The translations under genes were made by a program, and so were the position numbers. Below, piece after piece: positions 42,549 to 51,685 of a stretch of 64,000 nt of DNA; position 1 is the stretch's first letter, and each line of letters opens with the position of its first letter. A model generated the notes under the pieces. That model was not told where the DNA came from and searched no databases. It saw nothing but the letters and a program-made list of their open reading frames with translations. This DNA is from Thermophilibacter gallinarum (GTDB lineage: Bacteria > Actinomycetota > Coriobacteriia > Coriobacteriales > Atopobiaceae): contig NZ_JADCJZ010000002.1 in NCBI RefSeq assembly GCF_014982725.1, forward strand, positions 62,001 through 126,000, given 5' to 3'.

Positions 42549-43841
42549 TTACGCGACACCCGCGATCAGGCGCGCGACGGCGCCGCAGATCATGCCCCAG
42601 ATGTCGAAGTCCTGGCCGCCGTAGACCAGCATCCAGTCCTGGATGGTGTTGTTGAAGAAGTACGCACCGAAGCCGACGAGAAGGACGGCGAGCACGCCGC
42701 AGAGGGCCGCGCCGATGATGGTGCCGCGGACGCCGCCCTGGGCGTTGCAGATGATGGAGGCCGCGCCGATCTCGAAGAAGCAGGTGGTGACGAGCGGGAT
42801 GACGACGGTCGGGAAGACGCCCATGGCCGTGGTCACGAGGATGGTGATGATGGAGGTGATGAGGGCCACGATGAAGCCGATGATGAGGGCGTTCGGGCCG
42901 TAGGGGAAGATGACCGGGCAGTCGAGCGCGGGGATGGCGCCCGGGACGATCTTCTCGGCGATGCCCTGGAAGGCCGGGACGATCTCGGCGATGAGCATGC
43001 GGACGCCCTGCATCATGACGGTCATGCCGACGCCGAAGTACACGGCGTGCGTGAAGACGTAGGTGAAGATGCCCGTGGTGCCGCCGGCGTAGCCCCAGAC
43101 CTCGGCCGGGTCATAGCCGTTCGCCTGCAGGACGAAGAACATGGCGACGTAGCTCAGGGCGACGAGGATGGAGCCGGTGATGGAGACCTCGCGCAGGAAG
43201 CCGAGGGACTTGGGGACCTTGATGTCCTCGGTGGAGTGGCTGGGGTCGCCCACCGCGCGGGCGACGAGGCCGGAGATGACGGACAGGCCGGTGGTGGGGT
43301 GGCCGAGCGTGAAGGAGTCGTCGCCGGTGGCCTTGGTCACGAACGGACGGATGAGGTTCGGGGAGATGATGAAGTAGAGCGAGGTGAAGATGGCGGCGAG
43401 GGCGATCAGCGGTGCGCCGGAGAGGCCCGCGCCTACGCCGGCGGCGATGAAGACGTACGGGAACCAGTAGAACATGTGGCCGGTCAGGAAGATCGTCTTC
43501 CACTTGGTGAAGCGGGCGAAGAGGATGTTCACCAGGAAGGCGAGGATCATGACGATGCCGATCTCGGTGCCGTACTCGCCGCCGATGTCGACGGACGTGG
43601 TCTCCACGGCCTGCGGCATGACGGTGTTGAAGGCGCTGATGATGCCGTCGATGGAGCTGCCGGTGATGAGGCCGGTACCGGTGTTGAGCACGAAGAAGCC
43701 GATGGCCGTCATGATCGTGCCACGCACGATCTCCGAGACGGGCTTCTTCTGGAGGATGAGGCCGATGAGGGCGATGAGCGCCAGGAAGATGGCGCCCTGG
43801 CCGAAGATTTCGTTGATTACAAAGTTAAGGACGGCGTCCAT
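42549..43841 (-). CDS. PTS EIIC membrane component, ascorbate/galactitol superfamily (UlaA-like)
   Basis: The 430-residue membrane protein has about ten to eleven helices and starts like UlaA/SgaT (IALIGLILQKKPVSEIVRG, residues 22-40), including a GTGLITG segment. It forms the sugar channel of a phosphotransferase system whose EIIB and EIIA are encoded directly upstream. Family members carry L-ascorbate or related carbohydrates. Because the downstream genes are SIS proteins, not ascorbate lactonase or decarboxylase, the true substrate is open. The start is ATG 43841 after AAAGGAAG. Confidence 0.85.
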   Translation of the reverse strand: MDAVLNFVINEIFGQGAIFLALIALIGLILQKKPVSEIVRGTIMTAIGFFVLNTGTGLITGSSIDGIISAFNTVMPQAVETTSVDIGGEYGTEIGIVMILAFLVNILFARFTKWKTIFLTGHMFYWFPYVFIAAGVGAGLSGAPLIALAAIFTSLYFIISPNLIRPFVTKATGDDSFTLGHPTTGLSVISGLVARAVGDPSHSTEDIKVPKSLGFLREVSITGSILVALSYVAMFFVLQANGYDPAEVWGYAGGTTGIFTYVFTHAVYFGVGMTVMMQGVRMLIAEIVPAFQGIAEKIVPGAIPALDCPVIFPYGPNALIIGFIVALITSIITILVTTAMGVFPTVVIPLVTTCFFEIGAASIICNAQGGVRGTIIGAALCGVLAVLLVGFGAYFFNNTIQDWMLVYGGQDFDIWGMICGAVARLIAGVA

Positions 43842-43885
43842 GGTGCTTCCTTTCTCTGTGTGTGGGGGCTAGGCCCCGCATCCGC

Positions 43886-44191
43886 CTAGGCGTCGCCGTG
43901 CTCCTCCGCGAACGACTCGAGGTAGGCGAGGGTCTTCTCCTCGACCTCGGCCTTGTTCATGAAGTTGTCGAACTCCACGATGGGCACCTTCGCGCGGCCC
44001 TCGATGCGCTCTCCGAGCTCCTTGGAGATGAAGATGACGTCGCACTCGTTGGCGCAGCACGTCCCCACGTCCCCGCAGAAGGCTCTGATCTCGTAGCCGT
44101 TGGCCTTGGCGATCTTCTCGACGTTCATGCGCAGCATGAGCGACGAGCCGCAGCCCACGCCGCAGACCGTCTGGATCGTAGGCACTGCCAT
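43886..44191 (-). CDS. PTS EIIB component (Ula/Sga-like)
   Basis: The 101-residue cytosolic protein has the EIIB phosphocysteine loop VCGVGCGSSL near residues 9-18; the first Cys (about residue 10) is the phospho-acceptor. The fold and GSS pattern match lactate/ascorbate-type EIIB. It takes phosphate from EIIA and passes it to the sugar bound to EIIC. It has an unusual number of further cysteines (FCGDVGTCCANEC). The start is ATG 44191 after GAAAGGAG. It is part of the same operon. Confidence 0.87.
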   Translation of the reverse strand: MAVPTIQTVCGVGCGSSLMLRMNVEKIAKANGYEIRAFCGDVGTCCANECDVIFISKELGERIEGRAKVPIVEFDNFMNKAEVEEKTLAYLESFAEEHGDA

Positions 44192-44264
44192 GGGTGGCTC
44201 CTTTCTCTCGTGGCCCTTCGGGCCTCCTCGCTGCCCCGGGGGGCCAGCGTCCTTACCGGTTTGG

Positions 44265-44699
44265 TTACGCGTTGACGAGCTCGTAGAGCTGCTGCTCGCT
44301 CGTGCAGGCGACCATGCGTCCCACGAACGTGTCGTCCAGGAGCTTCTCGGCGACCGTCTGGAGCCGGGCGATGTGCGACTCGCGGTCCACGCAGGCGAGG
44401 CACATGACCACGCGCACCGGGTCGTTGTCGGAGCCGAAGAAGATCTCGTCGTCGAAGAGCGCGACGGAGAGGTCGCTCACATGGACGTCATCGCCGGGCG
44501 CCGCGTGCGCGAGCGCGAAGCCGGGCATGAGGACGATGTAGGGCCCGAGCTCGTCGACGCTCGAGATCATGCGGTCGACGTATGACCCCTCGATGCTTCC
44601 GCGCTCGACGAGCGGAGCTGCGGCGAGGCGTATGGCGTCCTGCCACGTTCCGGCGCGGACGCCGGTCCTTACGCAGTCGCGTGCGATTGAGTCGCTCAT
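44265..44699 (-). CDS. PTS EIIA component (mannitol/fructose/ascorbate type)
   Basis: The 144-residue cytosolic protein is an EIIA-2 domain with its phospho-accepting His65 in ALAHAAP. It accepts phosphate from HPr and donates to EIIB. It is clearly similar to the C-terminal domain of the PRD regulator encoded 30 bases upstream (both contain DAIRLAA, YVDRMIS and an LGPY or YGPY strand), so the two probably arose by duplication. That allows phosphate state to be shared or compared between transporter and regulator. The start is ATG 44699 after AGGAAGG. Confidence 0.88.
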   Translation of the reverse strand: MSDSIARDCVRTGVRAGTWQDAIRLAAAPLVERGSIEGSYVDRMISSVDELGPYIVLMPGFALAHAAPGDDVHVSDLSVALFDDEIFFGSDNDPVRVVMCLACVDRESHIARLQTVAEKLLDDTFVGRMVACTSEQQLYELVNA

Positions 44700-44729
44700 C
44701 TACCTTCCTTCCTCTCGGTCGTGTGAACC

Positions 44730-46712
44730 TCAGTCGTGCTGCTCGAGCACCTCGGACGCGGTGAGCCCGGGGCGCCCCATCGTTTTGATCGTCTGCTCGC
44801 GCTCGAAGATCGGCGCGAGGCCCAAAAGCAGGCTCTTCTCGGTGTCGTGGATGCCGAGGACGATGACGCAGCGCACGCGCTTCTCGCCGCTCGGGCCGAA
44901 GGGGATGTCGTGGTCGAGGACCAGGACGGACGCGCAGTTCTCCCGCGCGCCGTCCGCCATGCCCGCGTGCACGTAGGCCGTGCGGGGCGTGAGCACCATG
45001 TAGGGCCCGTAGTCCTCGACGGCGGAGATCATGCGGTCCACGTAGCGCTCCTCGATGAGGCCGCGCGCGAGGAGCGGGCGGGCGGCGAGGCGGATGGCCT
45101 CGCGCCAGTCGTCGCAGCTGACGCCCACCTGGACGTCCTCGGGCCTCACGAAGTCGCGCACGGCGTGGACGGCGCTCTCGTCCTGCGAGGCGGTCGCGTA
45201 GGAGCGGAGGAAGTAGGAGCACATCTTCGAGTACGAGAGCTGCATGATCTGGCTCTTGACTCGCTCGATCTCCGACTGGCGCAGCAGCGGGTCGACCGTC
45301 ACCACGGGTACGTCGTCCAAGCGGCAGTCGGTGGTGGAGACGACGAGGTCGACGCTGTTTGCCGCCACGTAGTCCCGCGCCTCCGCCTCCGTCATGGGGC
45401 CCACGACGTCGCACTCGGCGAGCGCGTAGGAGAGGCGCGCCATGAGCACCGAGCTCGAGGCGAGTCCGAACGGGCACACGAAGAGGACCTTGAGGACCAT
45501 CGAGTCACGGGCGCTCGACTCGTAGATCGCGTCGAGGTACATGGCGATGTAGGCGATCTCCGCCTCATTGAGGCTGATGCCGTAGCGCTGCTCGGCGAGG
45601 CGCATCTGCTTGCGCGTGAAGTCGTAGAGCAGCGAGATGGAGACGATGATCTGCCGCGGCAGCTCGCTCTCCACCTGGATGTTGTTGCGACAGCGGTAGA
45701 TTGCGGCGCGCAGGTGCGTGGTGAGGCCGTCGATGAGGTGCTGGAGCGCGGCCTCGTCGATGACGTGGAGCTCGTGGAGGGCGGCGATGAGGTCGCGGGA
45801 GATCAGGGCGGCCTCGTCGTCCGGAGCGGCGCTCGCGCGGTGCATCAGGCCCACGCTCGTGGTGCGCTGCGCGAAGACGAGCGCACCGGCGAAGCGCCGC
45901 TCCTGGGGCTGCTCGAAGACGTCGGAGAGCAGCCCGCCGAGGGAGCGGAGGAACAGGTCGTCGGCGCCGAGCGCGTCCTCCCCCAGGGCGGGGACGCCGG
46001 GAAGGGGGACCTCCCCCGCCTCGGGGAGCGTCTTGCCGCGGGAGATGCGCTCGAGCGCGTAGGCAAGGGCGATCGAGAGCGCCTCGGCGTCCACGAAGGT
46101 CGCGTCCTGGAGACGCTCTATGTCGCCGACCAGGCGCTCGGCGCGGTCGAGATGGACGGCCTCGAGCTCGCGCCGGGCGACCGTACGGGCCACGTCACGC
46201 GTGTCGGCGCCGGTGACGAGCGACACGAGACAGTGGCGCATCTCGAGCTCGGGACCGCGGAGATAGGTGCCGACGCCCTGCTCGCGACAGAGCTCGATAC
46301 CGGAGGCCTCGAAGAACGCCGCGAGATCGTCGCATTGGGCGACGATGGTCGGACGGCTCACACCGCAGAGCGCGGCGATCTGCTGGAAGGTGACCGTGGG
46401 GCGGACGAGCAGCAGGACCTCTGCGACGACGGCGCGGTCCCCCCGGTCCGGGAAGGCGGTGTCGGGCTCGTCGAGCGCGGCGAGAAGGGCGGTGCGGGTC
46501 GCGTCGTCCGCGACGAGCCTGACCCCGGTCCCGGGAACGCGCTCGAGAGCAGCACCATGCTCACGGGCGTACGACTCGACGACGCCGAGATCCGTGCGCG
46601 CGGTGCGCTCGGAGACGTCGAGGCTGCGCGCAAGGAGGGTGGTCGGGACATGGCCGTCATGCCGGCACAGGTACCGCAGGCAAGCCTTCTGTCGTCTGCT
46701 CAGCTCGATCAT
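44730..46712 (-). CDS. PRD-containing transcriptional activator of the PTS operon (BglG/MtlR-like)
   Basis: The 660-residue protein has an N-terminal HTH (about 15-60, LARSLDVSERTARTDL), a second HTH (about 95-135), two PRD domains (about 180-400), an EIIB-like domain with FVCPFGLASS (about 405-490) and a C-terminal EIIA-like domain (about 510-655) with a His in AYVHAG. This is the MtlR/ManR/LicR design, in which phosphorylation by HPr, EIIA and EIIB controls activity. It heads the divergently isolated PTS cluster and probably activates it when sugar is present. The start is ATG 46712 after AAGGAGGGCGGG. Confidence 0.88.
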   Translation of the reverse strand: MIELSRRQKACLRYLCRHDGHVPTTLLARSLDVSERTARTDLGVVESYAREHGAALERVPGTGVRLVADDATRTALLAALDEPDTAFPDRGDRAVVAEVLLLVRPTVTFQQIAALCGVSRPTIVAQCDDLAAFFEASGIELCREQGVGTYLRGPELEMRHCLVSLVTGADTRDVARTVARRELEAVHLDRAERLVGDIERLQDATFVDAEALSIALAYALERISRGKTLPEAGEVPLPGVPALGEDALGADDLFLRSLGGLLSDVFEQPQERRFAGALVFAQRTTSVGLMHRASAAPDDEAALISRDLIAALHELHVIDEAALQHLIDGLTTHLRAAIYRCRNNIQVESELPRQIIVSISLLYDFTRKQMRLAEQRYGISLNEAEIAYIAMYLDAIYESSARDSMVLKVLFVCPFGLASSSVLMARLSYALAECDVVGPMTEAEARDYVAANSVDLVVSTTDCRLDDVPVVTVDPLLRQSEIERVKSQIMQLSYSKMCSYFLRSYATASQDESAVHAVRDFVRPEDVQVGVSCDDWREAIRLAARPLLARGLIEERYVDRMISAVEDYGPYMVLTPRTAYVHAGMADGARENCASVLVLDHDIPFGPSGEKRVRCVIVLGIHDTEKSLLLGLAPIFEREQTIKTMGRPGLTASEVLEQHD

Positions 46713-46822
46713 CCCGCCCTCCTTGCCTCAATCGTGGCGGGGCATGACCTACCCATCAACGGCAAAAGGGCGCAGCGGCTGCGGCAATTTTCTTACTTAC
46801 TCCTCAAAGCGGAAAAGCGGGG

Positions 46823-47200
46823 CTACTCCTCGTCCACGCGGCGGCGGAGCTGCTTGACCTTGCCGCGGGCGCGCTTGGACTCCAGGCGTCGGCGCTTCTG
46901 CGCGGCCGGGACGTGCGTCTTCTTGCGCGGCCTTGGCGGCCGGGCGCGACGGCGGCAGATCTCGAGGATCTTCTCGACGCAGCGCTCTCGGTTGCGCAGC
47001 TGGCTTCGCTCCTCGCGCGACACCACCACGATGCCGGTGGGAACGTGGCGCATGCGGACGGCGGAGTCGGCCGTGTTCACGCCCTGGCCCCCCGGTCCCG
47101 AGGCGTGGAAGGTCTGCGCCTCGCAGTCGCGCGCGATCTGGTCCGCACCCATGCGCGCGAACGCGGCATAGTCTCGATATGTGAGCCCGTTCTTCTCCAT
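46823..47200 (-). CDS. Stand-alone release-factor domain protein (RF-1 domain, GGQ)
   Basis: The 125-residue protein is an RF-1-type peptidyl-hydrolase domain with GPGGQGVN at 35-42, followed by a long Arg/Lys-rich tail ([20 protein letters not shown]). It lacks stop-codon-recognition domains. This layout matches ArfB/YaeJ- or PrfH-like rescue factors that free ribosomes stalled on broken mRNA, with the basic tail reaching into the empty mRNA channel. Its position next to the PTS regulator looks accidental. Confidence 0.82.
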   Translation of the reverse strand: MEKNGLTYRDYAAFARMGADQIARDCEAQTFHASGPGGQGVNTADSAVRMRHVPTGIVVVSREERSQLRNRERCVEKILEICRRRARPPRPRKKTHVPAAQKRRRLESKRARGKVKQLRRRVDEE

Positions 47201-47302
47201 GCCCCCATCCTATCAGCCGCCGGACAGCGTGCCTGCACAAGTTTTTGACACGAGGCCTGTATCATGGGCGCTTTGTAAACCCCGCGTCATGGAAAGACAC
47301 CG

Positions 47303-49462
47303 ATGCTCTCTACCATCATGGCCCTTCCCCTGGTCGCCGGCATCGCCGCGATCGTCGTCCTCACTGTCCGCACCTCGCGTTCCGAGGGGCGTCCCACCGC
47401 CGGTCAGCTCTGCTGGCTCGCGGTCCCGCTGCTGACGCTCGCCGCGCTCGCCGTCCTGTGCCTGCTCGGGCTCTACCAGGGATGGCCGATCGAGCCGCTC
47501 GTCCTTGTCGCCGCCGCGCTGGCCGCGTCCTGGGTCATGCTCCGTCGCGACCGGGTCCGCGCCGCCGCCATGGCCTGGATCGAGGCGCACAACCGGACGC
47601 AGGCGAGCGCCCACGCCCTCTTCACCGTGGCCGCTCTTCTCGCCTGCACGCTGCTCGGGCACCTGGCCGTCGAGCTCCCGTACAACTACGGCGTGCTCTG
47701 GATGGCTCCCCAGTACGCGCTGCTCCAGTGCCTGCTGATCCTGCTCGCCCTCGGCGCGCTCCACCTCCTTTTCCAGCGCCGCGGCGCGGGCATGGTCGTG
47801 GGCGTCGTACTCTGCTTCCTGATCGGCCTCGCGCAGTTCTTTGTCGCGAGCTTCAAGTCTGCGGCGATCCTGCCGAACGACCTCTTCGTCCTGGGCACCG
47901 CGGCCGCCGTGAGCGGCAGCTACACCTACGCCGTCGGGGGCGGCGTGGTGCTGGGCCTTGCCGCCGTGCTGCTCACCGCCGCCGTGGGCTCGCTCGTCAC
48001 GCCGGCGCCGGCGACCTCCCGCGCTCGTCGCGTCGCGACCAACCTCGGCGGCGCCGTCGCGCTTCTCGCCGCGCTCGTCGCCTGCGTCACCGTGCCGAGC
48101 TACTTCGACGACCTGGGCGTCCAGATGAAGTACTGGTACTCCCTCGACTACTACCGCCGGCAGGGCTTCATCACCTCGTTCGTCGCCGTCGCGCAGGACC
48201 TGCCGATCGACGTGCCCGAGGGCTACGACGACGAGGGTGCCGAGGAGCTCGAGGCCTCCTACGTCGAGTCCTACGACGAGGGCGAGGGCGCCTCCGAGGC
48301 GCGCCAGGCGTCCGAGGCGCAGTTCGACGAGGAGCGTCCCAGCGTCGTCTGCATCATGAACGAGTCCTTCGCCGACCTCTCCGAGCTCGACGGCGTCTCC
48401 TGGGGCTACGACGGCCCGTCGTTCGTGAACTCGCTCGACGACACGCTCGCACAGGGCAGCCTCGCGGTGTCGGTCCTCGGCGGCGGCACCTGCAACACCG
48501 AGTTCGAGTTCCTCACCGGCGTCCCGCTCGCCTACGTCGGCGACGGCAAGTACCCCTACTCCCTCTACGACCTCTCCGCGTCCCCGAGCCTCGCGCGCCA
48601 GTTCTCCGAGCTCGGCTACCAGACCACCGCGATGCACCCCAACTACGCCACCAACTGGAACCGCGACCGCGTCTACGAGGCGCTCGGCTTCGACGAGTTC
48701 CTCGACATCGACGACTTCGCCGGCGCGGAGACCTACCACAGCGGCGTCTCGGACGCGGCTACCTACGACAAGTGTCTGGAGCTTCTCGAGGGCAGCGACG
48801 AGCCGCAGTTCATCTTCGACGTGACCATGCAGAACCACTCCGGCTACGACCAGAACAACCTGGGCGACGTCGAGCAGTACCACGTCGACGGCATGAGCGA
48901 CTACGACAACGCGCGCCTCTCCGAGTACCTTGCCTGCGTCGACGAGTCCGACCGCGCGCTCGAGGAGTTCCTCGGCGAGCTCTCCGAGCTCGACCGCCCC
49001 GTGGTCGTGGTCTTCTTCGGCGACCACCAGCCCGCGCTCTCCACGATCCTGAACGCCGCCGTGAGCGGCGAGCAGGTCTACGACGAGAACGGCAACGCGG
49101 TCGGCGGCGGCACCGGCGGCGGGGACGCGGCCGGCGACTCCGAGGCAGCCGTCGAGACCTACCGCTCCACCTACCTCGTCTGGGCGAACTACGACGTCGC
49201 CGGGCGAGCGCAGGACGGCGAGAAGAGCGACGCGAGCCCGGCCTACCTCGGCGCCCTGGCGGCGGACCTGATCGGCGCGCCACTCACGGACTACCAGAAG
49301 GCGCAGCTCGCCATCCGCGAGGAGCTGCCCGCGCTGAGCCTTCTGGGCATGGAGCTCGCCGACGGCGCGTGGGTCACTACCGACGACGAGGCGGGGCTCC
49401 CCCAGGCCTACGACGACCTGGCGCAGATCACCTACCTCGAGTTCGCGAGCAAGCTGAGGTAA
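47303..49462 (+). CDS. LTA synthase/sulfatase-family membrane enzyme
   Basis: The 719-residue protein has five N-terminal membrane helices (within about 1-275) and an extracellular sulfatase-fold domain. Visible catalytic elements are VVCIMNESFADLSEL (metal-binding Glu), GGGTCNTEFEFLTG (nucleophilic Thr), NHSGY and FFGDHQP. It should transfer a phosphoglycerol-type group to a lipid- or glycan-linked acceptor at the outer membrane surface. The linker at about residues 305-345 is very acidic. The start, ATG 47303, has GGAAAG upstream. A TTGACA at 47245 and TATCAT at 47260 are not properly spaced, so the promoter is unclear. Confidence 0.85.
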   Translation: MLSTIMALPLVAGIAAIVVLTVRTSRSEGRPTAGQLCWLAVPLLTLAALAVLCLLGLYQGWPIEPLVLVAAALAASWVMLRRDRVRAAAMAWIEAHNRTQASAHALFTVAALLACTLLGHLAVELPYNYGVLWMAPQYALLQCLLILLALGALHLLFQRRGAGMVVGVVLCFLIGLAQFFVASFKSAAILPNDLFVLGTAAAVSGSYTYAVGGGVVLGLAAVLLTAAVGSLVTPAPATSRARRVATNLGGAVALLAALVACVTVPSYFDDLGVQMKYWYSLDYYRRQGFITSFVAVAQDLPIDVPEGYDDEGAEELEASYVESYDEGEGASEARQASEAQFDEERPSVVCIMNESFADLSELDGVSWGYDGPSFVNSLDDTLAQGSLAVSVLGGGTCNTEFEFLTGVPLAYVGDGKYPYSLYDLSASPSLARQFSELGYQTTAMHPNYATNWNRDRVYEALGFDEFLDIDDFAGAETYHSGVSDAATYDKCLELLEGSDEPQFIFDVTMQNHSGYDQNNLGDVEQYHVDGMSDYDNARLSEYLACVDESDRALEEFLGELSELDRPVVVVFFGDHQPALSTILNAAVSGEQVYDENGNAVGGGTGGGDAAGDSEAAVETYRSTYLVWANYDVAGRAQDGEKSDASPAYLGALAADLIGAPLTDYQKAQLAIREELPALSLLGMELADGAWVTTDDEAGLPQAYDDLAQITYLEFASKLR

Positions 49463-49464
49463 GG

Positions 49465-49755
49465 CTACTCGCCGTTGGCGTCGCGGCGCTCCACGAAGAA
49501 GCGCCCGCGCTCCCACCAGAGCGTGCGCCAGACGTTCGGTGCCACCTCGACGCGCCACCCCTTGACGACGCTGCCGCTCTCCCAGCGGCCCCACTCCTGC
49601 TGCGCGCCGCACGAGAGCACCGGGAAGCGCCGCGTGCCGTCCCAGTCGATCTCCGTCGGTCGCACGGCGCCCGTGGAGTCCACCGCGCAGCTCACCTTGA
49701 CGTAGACCCGGCGGTCGTAGCGCGGTATGCCGCAGGTGCCGCCGAGCCTCGTCAT
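49465..49755 (-). CDS. Small uncharacterised protein
   Basis: The 96-residue protein appears to be a small beta-rich barrel with Trp-rich strands (EWGRWESGSVVKGWRVEV, TLWWERGRFFVE). It faintly resembles DUF6504-like proteins that accompany translesion polymerases, but I am not certain of this. The ATG at 49755 is chosen; a GTG one codon upstream is equally well placed after AGGGGG. The promoter carries a dyad directly over the -10 region. The gene ends three bases after the convergent LTA-synthase-like gene. Confidence 0.55.
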   Translation of the reverse strand: MTRLGGTCGIPRYDRRVYVKVSCAVDSTGAVRPTEIDWDGTRRFPVLSCGAQQEWGRWESGSVVKGWRVEVAPNVWRTLWWERGRFFVERRDANGE

Positions 49756-49773
49756 CACGTCCGACCCCCTTTA

Positions 49774-49797
49774 CTAGAACAGGTGTACCCATTCTAG
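49774..49797 (-). promoter_or_regulatory. Dyad overlapping the -10 of the small 49465 gene
   Basis: CTAGAACAGGTG and TACCCATTCTAG form a 24-bp dyad with perfect CTAGAA outer arms. On the minus strand it contains the -10 box TAGAAT (49791-49796). The inner GAACAGGTGTAC is reminiscent of, but not equal to, a LexA-type GAAC-N4-GTTC box. Confidence 0.45.
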
Positions 49798-49848
49798 AAA
49801 GGGGGCCGGACACAAACCCTGCTACCTCGGGCTCAATCGGGACGGACT

Positions 49849-50988
49849 CTACGCGGCGCTCACGGGGATCTCCACGTCGCCCACCGTCACGCTCACGATG
49901 TCGCCCGCGGCGATGATGCGGTCGTAGGTCACCGTCTTGGTGACGGCGCTCGTGCCGTCATTCTGCTCCTGCGCGTGCGTGTTGGCGTTGGTCGCGTCGA
50001 ACGTGGTGCCGTCCGCGAAGGTCACGGTGACGGGCAGGCCGGTGACCGCCTCCATCTTTGCCTCGGCCTCGTCGCTCAACTGACCCGAGGGGCCAAGGTC
50101 ATCTATCTGCCGGTCGATCGTGTAGTCGACCGTGACGCCGACGGAGGACACCGCCACGGCGTCGATTGTGACGTCCGCGCCCTGCCAGGTGGTCTTCTGG
50201 CCTGCCGGCAGGTCGACGGTGGTGTCCACGTAGTTCATCTCGAACTTGAGGTGCCAGTCACCGGTCGCCAGGGTCTCGTATCCCCCCTCGGCATCGTAGG
50301 CCCTGATCTCGCTCATCCAGAAGCGCATGGTGCGCCCAATGATGCCGGCGTCGTTCCAGGTGGAAAAGCCCATGGTCTCAGCGTACTGGATGGTGCCGTC
50401 ACCCGGGTCGGCATCGTAAAACCGGGCTCCGCCGCCACCGCCGTTGACGCCGTCGATGTAGCATGTGGCGTCGGCCACGAGCGGCAGCGTGCCGTCCTCG
50501 CCGGGCTCAATATCCTCGAGCACAGAGGGGTCGTCGAACTCGACGTCGTACACGACGGTGTAGTTCGACCGGTCGCCCACCACGGCCTCGGCCGTCACGG
50601 TGACGCCGTTCGAGGTCGCGCTCGCACCGATCGGCCGGCCGACCTCGTTCAGGAGCTCAGTCTGGGCGGGCGCACCGCCGAAGACGTCCGAGAGCACGTC
50701 GGCAGGGTTGGGCAGCACGCCCGCCGCCGCGGCAACGGTGGTGCCCCCGCCCAGCACAAGGGCGATCGCGAGCCCGGCGGCGACGCGCGCCCAGCGGCGC
50801 GTGTGGCGACGACCGGGACGGCGCTCAGACATGATCAGGACCTCCGCGGGGGCTTTGGGCTGAACGTTCTTCTCGGCGCCCTTTGCGGCAGCGGCGGCAC
50901 GCAGGCCCTCGGCCATGCGGGCCTTGGCCTCGTCGGAGAAGTGCAGGCCATCCATCGAGCGGGTGTAGGAATCAAGCGGGGACGTCAT
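49849..50988 (-). CDS. DUF4179 membrane-anchored protein (anti-sigma-like)
   Basis: The 379-residue protein has a cytosolic N-terminal part (about 1-65, basic), one membrane helix (about 68-88, ARVAAGLAIALVLGGGTTVA) and a large beta-rich outer domain typical of DUF4179. Such proteins are usually encoded with an ECF sigma factor and act as anti-sigma factors or sensors. Here the start overlaps the sigma gene by 17 bases, which gives a tight stoichiometric link. The outer domain is Asp/Thr/Gly-rich with no enzymatic motif. The signal is unknown. Confidence 0.75.
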   Translation of the reverse strand: MTSPLDSYTRSMDGLHFSDEAKARMAEGLRAAAAAKGAEKNVQPKAPAEVLIMSERRPGRRHTRRWARVAAGLAIALVLGGGTTVAAAAGVLPNPADVLSDVFGGAPAQTELLNEVGRPIGASATSNGVTVTAEAVVGDRSNYTVVYDVEFDDPSVLEDIEPGEDGTLPLVADATCYIDGVNGGGGGARFYDADPGDGTIQYAETMGFSTWNDAGIIGRTMRFWMSEIRAYDAEGGYETLATGDWHLKFEMNYVDTTVDLPAGQKTTWQGADVTIDAVAVSSVGVTVDYTIDRQIDDLGPSGQLSDEAEAKMEAVTGLPVTVTFADGTTFDATNANTHAQEQNDGTSAVTKTVTYDRIIAAGDIVSVTVGDVEIPVSAA

Positions 50989-51499
50989 CGTAGTCTCCCT
51001 TCAGGTCGTCTCTGAGGATCGCGCGGGCGCGGCTCAGGCGCTGGCGCACGGCGTCGTCGGTGGCGCCGACAATCCGTGCGACCTCGCGCGTGGGGTAGCC
51101 CTCGTAGTAGTGCAGGTAGACTGCCTCGCGCTGCGGGAGTGGGAGCGCCATCACGGCCGCGAGCACACGCTCGTCGCGATGCCGGTGCGCGTCCTCTCCG
51201 GACGCCTGTGGCGCCGCAGGCTCCGGCACGTCGTCGAGCCCCACTGCCGGGTGCGCGCCGCGGTCGCGCAGCAGGTTCCTGCAGGCGTTTGCCGCCACGC
51301 GTATGACCCAGGCGCGCTCGTGACCGGGGTCGTGGAACGGCTCGTCATGCAGGAGCAGCTTCACGAGCGTGTCCTGGCAGACGTCCTCGGCATCGGCCGT
51401 CGAGCGCAGGTAGGTGTAGCACACGCGCAGGACGAGGTCGGCGTAGTCGCGCACGAGCCGCTCGGGGTCGCGGTCGGGTGCGTTGCGCGGTCCTGTCAT
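50972..51499 (-). CDS. ECF-type RNA polymerase sigma factor
   Basis: The 175-residue protein has region 2 (about 20-85, including STADAEDVCQDTLVKLL) and region 4 (about 115-165, LPLPQREAVYLHYYEGYPTREVA followed by an HTH with RQRLSRAR). No region 3 is present, so it belongs to the extracytoplasmic-function class. It is probably held inactive by the membrane protein encoded just downstream. The start, ATG 51499, has GAGGAGG. The longer ORF upstream is unlikely. Its target promoters are unknown. Confidence 0.9.
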   Translation of the reverse strand: MTGPRNAPDRDPERLVRDYADLVLRVCYTYLRSTADAEDVCQDTLVKLLLHDEPFHDPGHERAWVIRVAANACRNLLRDRGAHPAVGLDDVPEPAAPQASGEDAHRHRDERVLAAVMALPLPQREAVYLHYYEGYPTREVARIVGATDDAVRQRLSRARAILRDDLKGDYDDVPA

Positions 51500-51643
51500 A
51501 GGCGGCCTCCTCTCGTGGTTTGTATGGTGGCTCTTCGGGGTCGCAGCTGCCTTCCCCTTCACCTACTACACACGGGAAGGGGCCGGATGTGACGACATGA
51601 CTTGCTGGAAGCGGAGCGCCCGAAAACAGTCTCCTTCACATAG

Positions 51644-51677
51644 AAAAGCAGGTCAGAGACCATAGCCTCTGACCTGC
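51644..51677 (-). terminator. Terminator of tRNA-Val
   Basis: On the minus strand GCAGGTCAGAG pairs with CTCTGACCTGC (51648-51658 with 51667-51677), followed by TTTTCT. It lies nine bases after the tRNA CCA end. Confidence 0.85.
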
Positions 51678-51685
51678 GTCATTCG

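Noticed and set aside
47245-47265. TTGACA plus TATCAT as a promoter for the LTA-synthase-like gene.
   Set aside because: The spacer is only nine bases. One of the boxes may be real, but not as a pair.
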